22,426 bases of DNA from Ophiothrix spiculata. Lineage: Eukaryota > Echinodermata > Ophiuroidea > Amphilepidida > Ophiotrichidae. The translations under genes were made by a program, and so were the position numbers. The stretch lies in NCBI GenBank assembly GCA_000969725.1, contig JXSR01S072779.1. The stretch is one strand, 5' to 3'. Of the stretch, positions 10,212 through 18,402 are shown one piece after another. Every line of letters starts with the position of its first letter. The first letter of the stretch is position 1. The notes beneath the pieces are model-generated. The model was given only the letters and a program-made list of their open reading frames with translations, was not told the DNA's origin and ran no database searches.

Positions 10212-10295
10212 TCTTTCAAGAGTGAATTGAATTTACGGCACTCCCCCAAGAGTGGTGAAATAACTACATTCACGTTTGCAAGAGTGAAATTGAAT
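10212..10295 (+). repeat. Three-unit ~31-bp imperfect minisatellite
   Basis: CAAGAGTG starts at 10217, 10247 and 10279, giving spacings of 30 and 32. The first and third units share CAAGAGTGA(A)ATTGAATTT. The middle unit is decayed. It directly precedes the degenerate 42-bp satellite patch. Confidence 0.45.
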
Positions 10296-10312
10296 TTGAT
10301 CTCAAAAACTTT

Positions 10313-10672
10313 GTAACATTCCATTGTATTTACAGTTGATGACACGCCTTTGATATCTACGGTAGATGGTTTGAGACACACCATTGGTATCATGGTTACA
10401 TCTACGGTGGATAACTTGTGACGTACCATTGTTATTTTGTTATCTACAGTAGAACACAGTAATGCGATACCGTATTGTATTTACGATAGAAAACTCGTAA
10501 CGTATAGATCCTTTGTTTCTGTCTACGGTAGATAACTTGTGATATCATTATTAATTTGCTATCTACGATAGATATGACTTATGACAAATACATATTTGTT
10601 GATTGTTAACTATGTTATCTACTGTAGATGGAGTGTGACAAACCATTGCCATACAGTAGATAATTTGTATTA
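10313..10672 (+). repeat. Degenerate 42-bp satellite patch, + orientation
   Basis: CTACGGTAGAT or close variants, usually followed by GGT/AACTTGTGA, recur near 10359, 10401, 10442, 10522, 10560 and 10618. The best units read TCTACGGTAGATAACTTGTG, the same as the + array at 15266-15836. Units are badly eroded and unevenly spaced, so this is an older or shrinking patch. Confidence 0.75.
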
Positions 10673-10979
10673 AACCCACGAGGTTACAGAGAGTAATTAT
10701 TTAGTAATGCTGGTAAATGCTCAAGAAAAGTACTTGAATACTTAAGGTTTTATGACGTTGATCACAGTATTACAACCGTCTTAAAAAGCATCTAAGAGAT
10801 GGGTTAGCATGTTTAAAGAATCTGGTTTTGATCTACAACAAATTCCTTTAGTAATATTGATTTGATTTATGTTTAATTTTGAGACTCATGTTGAATGAAT
10901 ATCATTGAATAAGCAGTGCGTCGTCAGGCTAGATTCGCACATGTTTCAAATCTCAGAACTCTTAAAACGTGTCGCATTC
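10673..10979. other. Unassigned DNA
   Basis: About 300 bp of AT-rich DNA between the satellite patch and the TTAA element. I see nothing recognisable in it. Confidence 0.3.
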
Positions 10980-10982
10980 GTT

Positions 10983-11282
10983 TTAAAGGAGCATGGTCCA
11001 ATTGCCTCAACTTTTTTTCAAACTTTTTGAGATTTTGGTACCAAAAGGTTTCTCATATTTCTCTCATAACCCATGTGAAATTTCACGGCTAAGTTATATT
11101 CCATTTTGGAGATATACATAAAAATGTGTCTAATTATGGTAGCTATGAAATACAAAACTTGCCCATAAAATCAAAACGGTTTGTCTGATTAAGCTGAAAT
11201 TTGAAACTTAGACCTTGAGAGTGGTCATCTCTCATATGACATTGAAAACTGAATTTTGAAAAATCGAACCAAGCTCCTTTAA
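10983..11282. mobile_element. ~300-bp MITE with TTAA target duplication
   Basis: TTAA at 10983-10986 and 11279-11282 bracket an element whose ends are inverted: left AGGAGCATGGTCCAATT, right (inverse) AGGAGCTTGGTTCGATT. The A+T-rich interior has no coding frame. A TTAA duplication is the hallmark of piggyBac and Kolobok superfamily transposons, so this is probably a non-autonomous relative of one of them. Confidence 0.72.
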
Positions 11283-11285
11283 AAC

Positions 11286-11570
11286 AACTGCAAATGTCAA
11301 TTACATGTCAAAGTATATGTCTGTAATCAATTTATGATTTTTCATTCTGTTATTTCGTCAAGTTTACATTCCTCTGATTTATGGCAATATCGTATAGTAT
11401 AAAGCTTCGGGTGAAATATGTACAGTTATATACTTGAATTTTCAAACAGCACATGCGCATTACCAGCTTGATTGAACTGGGGAATATATGTTCTTTGTAC
11501 TGAATAAAACAATGAAATAATGTTTAATCATATCTCTGTTTCTCTTTATTTCCATCTAATTGTTTGCTTG
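11286..11570. other. Unassigned DNA
   Basis: AT-rich spacer between two MITEs. An AATAAA occurs near 11503, with no gene to attach it to. Confidence 0.3.
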
Positions 11571-11572
11571 TA

Positions 11573-11755
11573 CACTCTAAAAAAAGTTGGGTTAAAAAGG
11601 GAACATGGTTGGCAGGTTGGGTAAAATTTGACACAATGTTGGGTAAAACGTGCACCATTTACCCAAGATTGTGTACAAAATAAACCATTATTGTGCAAAA
11701 CTTTAACCCAACCTGCCAACCATGTTCCCTTTTAAACCGAACTTTTTTTAGAGTG
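11573..11755. mobile_element. 183-bp foldback MITE, TA target duplication (copy 1)
   Basis: The ends CACTCTAAAAAAAGTT and AACTTTTTTTAGAGTG are exact inverses, and TA flanks each side (11571-11572, 11756-11757). The inversion continues inward with GGGAACATGGTTGGCAGGTT matched on the other arm, and nearly the whole element folds. No coding capacity. The TA duplication suggests mobilisation by a Tc1/mariner-type transposase. A second copy lies at 15941-16087. Confidence 0.85.
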
Positions 11756-11769
11756 TAGTGAACCCTTAC

Positions 11770-11995
11770 GGGTTGGCGCAGCGGTAGTTCCCTCGCCTTG
11801 CACCAATGAGGTCCCGGGTTCGAGCCCCGCGCCCGGCGCTTTATGTGCATTTGGTTTTCAGTCCATGCTCGCTTCCGCAGGTTTTTCTCCGGGTACTCCG
11901 GTCTTCCTCCTGCATTCAAAACTGAATTTAAGAAACATCTTGGAGCCCTGTTAAAGATAAGCTTCCTTTAGCTTACTTGGTTCCAAGTGCCAAGT
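11770..11995 (+). mobile_element. tRNA-Ala-like SINE
   Basis: The head has RNA polymerase III promoter boxes: A box TGGCGCAGCGG (11774-11784) and B box GGTTCGAGCCC (11817-11827). The anticodon arm region CTTGCAC gives TGC, and TGAGGTCCCGGGTTCGAGCC resembles the T-arm side of tRNA-Ala. The acceptor ends do not pair well, so it is a tRNA-derived retroposon and not a functional tRNA gene. A body follows with TTCTCCGGGTACTCCGGTCT near 11885. It sits about 13 bp from the right end of the TA-flanked MITE. The 3' end is estimated; I found no clear tail or target duplication. Confidence 0.75.
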
Positions 11996-12856
11996 TGGGT
12001 TTCCATGGCGAAAGCCTAAACAAGATGATTTTTTTCTTATCTGAACGTTAGACATTTTATTTGTTTTCAGGGGTTCCGATAACCACCATTATGTGACAGC
12101 CAATTGCAAAAAGAGTAGTTACTGGCGCAATACTTTATATTAATTTTCGTCTAATTTCCCAATTGGAAGCAAAGAATGCCCAAGAAACCAGGAAGCTGGT
12201 ATTTTTAACGAATTTAAAACACCGAGAGGATAGGATGCATGTTATCTGTTTCAAATGTTTGATGATAGGAAATTAAACCTTTTATATTGACAAATCTACA
12301 AATTTATAAATAATTGTTTTTTAAGGTTTAGTTTCTTCTTTAACTAATGGAACCACTTTTCCATTATGTTGAATTTTGCAGCTGAACATATGAAAGTTTT
12401 TCAAAATAATTATATGACTTGATGTAAAGATTATTTTTTAACCACGTGCTTGTATGATTGTTTAGCTTACTATTAATCAATTATGGTTGAAATTAATGGA
12501 ATTTATTTTTAGGTCATGACGGTTAACGTTGATTAAGATATGACTTTTACCAAGAACTAGAAAATGATAATGACCATTACCATGATTGCTGCTAATGGAA
12601 TTAACAAAGGTGGGAAAGTGAGAAATGCTAAACCACTTGACCGTGATATCGCAAGCATTGCAGCGAGATAATGACCATTGAAGATACAATTTAATTATTC
12701 TTAAAATGATACCAGGAAATAACTACGCTCCTCCCCCCCCCCAAAAAAAAAAATACTGAAAGGCCTACTATTATACCGGATATATTTAAAAATTTCTCGT
12801 CTGAATCGTTAAACGGTATGGTTATCAATACAGATTTAAGTTTTATAAATTTATAA
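11996..12856. other. Unassigned AT-rich DNA
   Basis: No gene or element is recognised in this stretch. It contains a C10A11 homopolymer junction at 12733-12753, which may mark a decayed retroposon tail but has no body attached that I recognise. Confidence 0.35.
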
Positions 12857-13318
12857 GACCGTCCATCACAAAGAGTCGTAAATGCGACCTCTTGCCATTT
12901 TCACTTTCACTAAAATATATATTTGCAAAGACCATGTCATAAGGATTGAAATGACAACTCAATAAAATTCACTTGATTTCCAGAAGTCAAGTTATGGTCC
13001 GCAAAGGCTGTCATGGTTGTCAGGGAGTAAAATGTTTAACTGAGATTAACGCGTTCAAGGATCAGTCAACCTTATATTTTCTGTGGAATGTCCTCAAAAT
13101 ATACAGATCTACTGGCATGATAGTATTTCATATTTCCTATCATTTTCTTGAAATAAAACTTTGTTGGTGTTTAAGCAAGCGAAGGTTTGTGAATCTGTCA
13201 AAAAAAAAAAAAAAAAAAAAAACAATCTCGGCAAATTACGACCTTGACATGTATTATTTCACCTGTACTGCAAAATGAAATTTGATGCATTTACGGCTCG
13301 TTTGAGATGTACGGTCAC
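12857..13318 (+). mobile_element. ~460-bp TIR element, copy A
   Basis: The left end GACCGTCCATCACAAAGAGT with CGTAAATGC, and the right end GCATTTACGGCTCGTTTGAG then ATGTACGGTCAC, are inverted repeats of each other. The whole interval aligns to the inverse of 13609-14048 end to end, with shared words TTGATTTCCAGAAGT, TATGGTCCG, AACTTTGTTGGTGTTT and TCGGCAAATTACGA. A run of 23 A at 13200-13222 is only about 5 A in copy B. Open frames inside are not conserved between the copies, so it is non-coding and non-autonomous. The family is not identified. Confidence 0.8.
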
Positions 13319-13608
13319 ATATAATTAGCTGTTATTATTACTGGAAAGGTAATCTTATATATACCTAAAGTGTCTTTAATCGGGTGTGATCTTGGAAACA
13401 CATCATATGGTGAAATCTCTGTGCTACCTATTTCAAAATGACCCCAATGTAGTGTTAACTATGAAGACCTTTGAAATAGGTAAGTTGTCGGTTTCACTGT
13501 GAGATGGGCTTTCCAGTTTACATCAAGTTTACTGGAACTTATTGTCAGATATTCCAACGATTGGAGAAGTAAATAGTTGTAGGTGTCCCAATATATTTGC
13601 ATAAAAAT
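13319..13608. other. Spacer between two inverted TIR elements
   Basis: About 290 bp with no gene. ACCTATTTCAAA near 13427 is inverted as TTTGAAATAGGT near 13469, a 12-bp inverted repeat with a ~30-base loop. Confidence 0.35.
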
Positions 13609-14048
13609 GTGGCCGCGTCCAATCCAAAGGAGTCGTAAATGCAACAAACTTCATTTTGCGCTACAGAAGAAAATATGCGTCAAATTCGTAATTTGCCGAA
13701 ATTGATTTTTCGACAGATTCACAATCCTTGTTACTTCAAAACACCAACAAAGTTGCATTTCAAACAAAAACATGATTGGAAATATAAAATATATCAGTTG
13801 ATTTTTAGGACAATCAACAGAAAATATAGGGCTTACTGATATTTGAACGCATTTATCTCAGTTTTACATTTTACAACAATGACAACATCTTGACAACCTT
13901 TGACGGACCATAAATTTACTTCTGGAAATCATGAGAAGTTCATTAAGGTATCATTAATCCTTGTAGCATGGTTTTTGCAAATATTTAAAAAAAGTGAAAA
14001 TTACAAGAGGCTACATTTGTTTACGGCTAGTTCGGGATGGACGGTCAC
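13609..14048 (-). mobile_element. ~440-bp TIR element, copy B (inverted)
   Basis: This is the inverse-orientation relative of 12857-13318. It begins GTGGCCGCGTCCAATCCAAA (a decayed left end) and ends GGGATGGACGGTCAC. Alignment with copy A runs the full length with many substitutions and small indels, so the two are separate old insertions of one family and not a recent inverted duplication. Confidence 0.8.
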
Positions 14049-14090
14049 AAATGGGTCGTTTGCAAAAAATCTATAGCAGTTGGAGTAATC

Positions 14091-14420
14091 AAACTTTCCC
14101 GGGGAGGGGGGGGGCATACTCAAATATAATGTTCCAGGCATAGCGTGACCCAAAAAGGTGAAATAGGGTTGTTTTTGAGAGCTGAAGGGTGTATCAGGTG
14201 ACACCGTTTAGGGTATCAAAACAGCAATTTTCGGGCAATTTTCAAGAAATAGGGTAGGCTACTTTTTATAGTGTGAAAACAGTACCGATAAAATCCCAAT
14301 TTAGGGTGTGAATAGGGCATATTTTGGCTTCAGAACCCTCCACCTTTTAGGGGGTGTTTTAAAAAACTGTGGTCACGCTATGCCTACAACATCATACTTG
14401 AGTGGACCCGGACAAACTTT
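14091..14420. mobile_element. ~330-bp TIR element with GC-rich ends
   Basis: The left end AAACTTTCCCGGGGAGGGGG, then CATACTCAAATATAATGTTC and AGGCATAGCGTGACC (to 14150), is inverted at the right: GGTCACGCTATGCCTACAAC, ATCATACTTGAGTGGACCCG, then GACAAACTTT (14371-14420). The middle repeats TTAGGGTGT-type words. No coding frame. Non-autonomous DNA transposon, superfamily unknown. Confidence 0.65.
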
Positions 14421-15261
14421 GCAACAATTATAATACATCTCTCTTATGTGATGGTGAAAAGTAGTATGGACTCGAGTTACCCCAATTCAGAGATACGAAC
14501 GAGCAAAGTTGACTGTGTCGGCGAAATAATTTCTTACCATTTTCAAATAAGTTATTTTTTTTTCTTTTAGGGCAGTATATATCGCATATTTGCCGCAAAA
14601 TGTTTTTGGTAAATGTTAAATAATATTTATACCAGTAACCATATTTTGACGCAATTTCCAACAAAAACTTCATTCATCTTTGCATGTTTCATCATGCTGA
14701 TTACTCGGTTGCAAACCGGATACGAGGATAACCGTTTGAAATGGATGTTAAGTTAATTGTAATATTTGCTTTATAGATTTAATACAAATAGAAAACAAGG
14801 AGAGGAAAGATGAGCTATAATAGTCAAATTAATGCAAGTTTGAAACAAAAATTAAGTGACACTGTTTGTTTTTGTTTCGTGTCTAAACACGCTTGCTCAT
14901 CATGGTTAAAGACACCTGTCCGGGCTTAATAAATTGAAAAAGCCATCTAAAACTTACGAAAATCGTCAATTTATCAAAACAACGCAATGTAGACATTTCA
15001 GACACACTTTTAAACTTCCATTTATTGGTTGTGAAGTACAATTAACACGTTGGTATCATGTATGCCTCTGAAATTAAAGGCCTTCCAAAGTTTGATATTC
15101 TAAGGATCCCAATTCAGTGCCAGTAAGTTTCTTAGAGAGTATTTTTTTATATTATCATGTCCTTTAGCATATTATATATAACTGAAAAATAACTCAAGCT
15201 TAAAACACCCAATTAAATTGTTATTATGCCTTTTTGTAGATTATAACACGTTATTGGTATT
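14421..15261. other. Unassigned AT-rich DNA
   Basis: No gene, RNA gene or repeat is recognised across this stretch. Confidence 0.35.
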
Positions 15262-15265
15262 TTTT

Positions 15266-15836
15266 TATCTACGGTAGATAGCTTGAGACACAACTTACCA
15301 TGATGCTATCTACGGTAGATAGCTTGTGACACATCATTGTTACTTTGCTATCTACGGTAGATAGCTTATGACACATCATTGTTATATTGCTATCTGCGGT
15401 AGATAGCTTTTGACACATCACTGCTATCTACAGTAGATAACTTGTGACACATCATTAATATGTTATATTGCTATATACGGTATGGATAGCTTGGGACACA
15501 CCATTGTTATCTATACGGTATAGATAACTAGTGACATATCATTGTTATTTTTGAATCTACGGTAGATAACTTCTGACGCATCATTTTTCATCATCATTGC
15601 TTAAAATCCTATACGTAGTTAGATTGTAACATATCACGCTATATAACTCATGAACTTGACATATCATTTATATCACTATCTTCGGTAGATAGCTTGTGAC
15701 ACATCATTGTTATATTGCTATATATGGTAGATAGCTTATGACATATTGTTATATGCTATCTACAGTAAATAGCTTATGACATACCATTGCTATATCGCAA
15801 TTGGGCACAAAATTGCTATATTCTACTGTCGACAGT
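15266..15836 (+). repeat. 42-bp satellite array with palindromic core, + orientation
   Basis: About a dozen units. The core TATCTACGGTAGATAGCTTG is followed by TGACACATCATTGTTATATT and GC, then the next core. Units at 15290-15420 are near-perfect; later ones are eroded and of uneven length. The core GCTATCTAC-G-GTAGATAGC is palindromic around one central base. At 15506-15528 a variant core is a 23-base palindrome with two extra bases in each arm. Confidence 0.9.
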
Positions 15837-15940
15837 GGGGAATAATTGGTGTACCTAAATAATATATTTTTTTACACAACCACGTCGATTGCAAATGCGA
15901 CTGGAATGGTGTAATGTAAATGATTTTATTGCTGAAGGTA

Positions 15941-16087
15941 CACTCTAAAAAAAGTTGGGTAAAAAAGGGAACATGGTTGGCAGGTTGGGTTAAATTTTGC
16001 ACAATATTGGGTATAATGTGACACAATGTTGGGTAAAACGTGCACCATTAACCCAACATTGTATCAAAAAACTTTTTTTTTAGAGTG
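15941..16087. mobile_element. 147-bp foldback MITE, TA target duplication (copy 2)
   Basis: TA at 15939-15940 and 16088-16089. The left end CACTCTAAAAAAAGTTGGGT and then GGGAACATGGTTGGCAGGTT match copy 1 at 11573. The right end TTTTTTTTAGAGTG is present, but the inner part of the right arm is missing, so this copy is shorter and no longer folds completely. It lies about 100 bp from the end of the + satellite array. Confidence 0.85.
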
Positions 16088-16426
16088 TAAGGTATCTTCA
16101 AGATATCTCAAAATTTGTACTCTAACTATTTACAGCAAATGTGGAATGTTTTCCCTTTTGGTTGAGAGGTGGGGACGTTTAAATTTGGATCAGAGTTTGA
16201 AATACGGGTTACAATACAGCATCCACATGATTGTGATGGAAAAAAATACTCTTATCCATGTTAATATAGACGCGTACAAATTGCAATGATCTAAACAATA
16301 TTTGAAGAGACAGTCTAAATTGAATATATCCGACTGATAAAACTGATAGGTTCAAATGCACGTATAGTTTGTAGATCCCTAAGATATGTCATTTAGTGTA
16401 ATGATAGATTCAGGTGGTTATATATA

Positions 16427-16721
16427 GTCACGTGAGTGCAAGAAAGTCGTATCTGCAATAGATAGCTGCCATTTGTCATAAATTTTGATTGCACACTGTC
16501 TAATCTCCAATCTTGGGTCAGCGGTCCTTGAAATGGTTCTTCAGGTGACACAGTCACCTGAAGAACCATTTCAAGAACCACTCTGACCTTGAAATGGTTC
16601 AAGAACCACTGACATAAGACAGGAAAATTTTAAGGGATTTTTCACATTCTTGTGACATGGCGTAAAATAAATATAACTTAGGACAGCCATTGCAGATACG
16701 ACTTTCTTGCACTCACATGAC
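16427..16721. mobile_element. 295-bp TIR element with internal hairpin
   Basis: The 33-base ends are inverted with one mismatch: left GTCACGTGAGTGCAAGAAAG then TCGTATCTGCAAT (16427-16459), right ATTGCAGATACGACTTTCTT then GCACTCACATGAC (16689-16721). A clear target duplication was not found. No coding frame. The centre holds a perfect long hairpin (16527-16575). Non-autonomous DNA transposon or foldback element, not placed in a family. Confidence 0.8.
16527..16575. repeat. Perfect hairpin, 23-bp arms and 3-base loop
   Basis: CTTGAAATGGTTCTTCAGGT then GAC (16527-16549), loop ACA, and the exact inverse at 16553-16575. Imperfect pairing extends outward (GGTCAGCGGTC against CCACTCTGACC). A third copy of the stem base, CTTGAAATGGTTCAAG, follows at 16588-16603 and is itself palindromic. 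Confidence 0.9.
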
Positions 16722-18402
16722 GATAAAGGAGTCTCTCGATGTCAAACAGGGATATAAAACTAAGTCATAGTCTGTCAAGGAAGGTTTCCTGTCAAAATGA
16801 GCTGTGATTTTGAGAGCGCTCGCTCGCTGGAGCAAAATGGGTCTCACCATGATAGAAATCTCTAATATCATATCAACTCACGTTGAGATGGCAGAGAAAG
16901 CCGAGTGTGAGAACTGCGAGTCTTATCCGGTAATAGGGGACGGATATATTAGTGACTATGTCGTTTCTGTATTACACCATTTTGCTGTCTGTTCGCTTTA
17001 CAGCGTCAATCACTCAATTCTCTAGTTTTCAGCTGTTACTTGGATAAAAGAAAATCGCCACTTCGGGTAGTACGCACCACCTGCCGCACGAGATGTAAGC
17101 TTCCTTACCAGGCTAACATCTTTTAAGTCAAGAGATATGCCAGTTTTTGTTGGCCATCATTTTCAATACCAAGGTATCATGGTTTTTAGCACCTCGGGCC
17201 AGTTAATGGGACGGGTAGTGTGGTGGTATAGGCATAGTGCCCCAAGGCACTGTGGACCACGGGAAGCTTGTGAACGTGACAGGTGATACAAGCTTGAAAT
17301 ACACACTATGAAATCGAGGACATGAATTCTTGTCAAATTAGACACTAATTTTGGTTTTGTAAGTTGCCATGGTTACAGGTAGATATTACATGATATTTGC
17401 AAGAAATATGGCACATTTTGACGTTGACAATGACCAGGCTTTAGGGCATGATTACAATTAACGGATTAGGTGGTGGTTTGAATAGCTAATAATATGAGGT
17501 TATTGTTTGCCCAAAGCAACACTCAAGAATGAGGAAAAATCAAAGGAATTATTTCAAACTAAATTGAAAAATCTGTATTTGAAATTTAACAATCTGTCGA
17601 ATTCCAACAACTTAACAAAATGCTTAAATATTTTATTTTCTCCAAAATTAAATATAACAAGGAGACATTGACCAATCTGTCAAACAACAAAAAATAAGAT
17701 GATATTTTTTTAAAGACCTGTTTATATTATTGCAGAGAAAAGTAGATTGAGGTCTAATCTTAAACTCTGAAAATGTTGTTAGCTTTAATCATCATTATAT
17801 ATAGTATATCTCAATTTTATGAGGTTCAGGAATACACTCTACTTATTGAAAAATATTCACCATAATGTAGCATAAATTGAGCGAATATATTATAGAAGAA
17901 GCAACATTTTGCTGTGATCAAAGAATTAACTTAAGTTTTGGCCATTTTTGAAATCTCTGCTGAAGGAATTGTAAAAAAGTTCATTTTTTATCTTTGTGCG
18001 TTTTTGCCCACCGGCTCTTAACTTTTTAATTTGTGTCATTTTTTTCATTTGCATGCATGTAATGACATATTTTCATATTTTCAATTACGCGAGTATACAT
18101 CTATTTTATGGATGACATTATTCACTAATTTTTAATATTTTGTGGATGATATTATTCACTAGCTCATTTTTGAATCCAAACATGTAATGTTTTGATGCAT
18201 AGTCTTTCTCCTGCATGCTGCACGCATAATAACCTGCAGGAAATGGTTTATGTCACCTATGCGTCATGTTACAGTGAACGATATGTCGGATGAATTTTAA
18301 TGACAACTCAGAAAAAAATGAACAACATAAACAAGTTTTTGATAAATATATACAGCAGGGTAAAAATATAGATAAGGAAACAGTACTGTCAACTATTAAA
18401 AT
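16722..18402. other. Unassigned DNA between inverted satellite arrays
   Basis: No gene is recognised. A 73-codon frame at 16804-17025 has no homology I know and lies in a less AT-rich patch (16740-17290), where AAGCTTGT / ACAAGCTT form a small inverted repeat near 17261-17294. From about 17500 the sequence is strongly AT-rich. No transposase remains are visible in this central segment. Confidence 0.35.

Noticed and set aside
10040-10429. - strand 129-codon frame
   Set aside because: Its start lies in the degenerate 42-bp satellite and the rest is an AT-rich spacer with a small minisatellite; there is no family resemblance.
11770-11840. Functional tRNA-Ala gene
   Set aside because: The A and B boxes and a TGC anticodon position are present, but the acceptor ends do not pair well and a SINE body follows.
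11659-11919. - strand frame of 86 codons
   Set aside because: It runs across the MITE and the SINE in reverse and has no independent support.
12973-13278. 101-codon frame
   Set aside because: It lies inside TIR element copy A, includes a poly-Lys run from the A23 tract, and is not conserved in copy B.
16804-17025. 73-codon ORF in the centre of the inverted satellite cassette, considered as a possible transposase remnant
   Set aside because: No catalytic motif or family resemblance is visible; too short to support.
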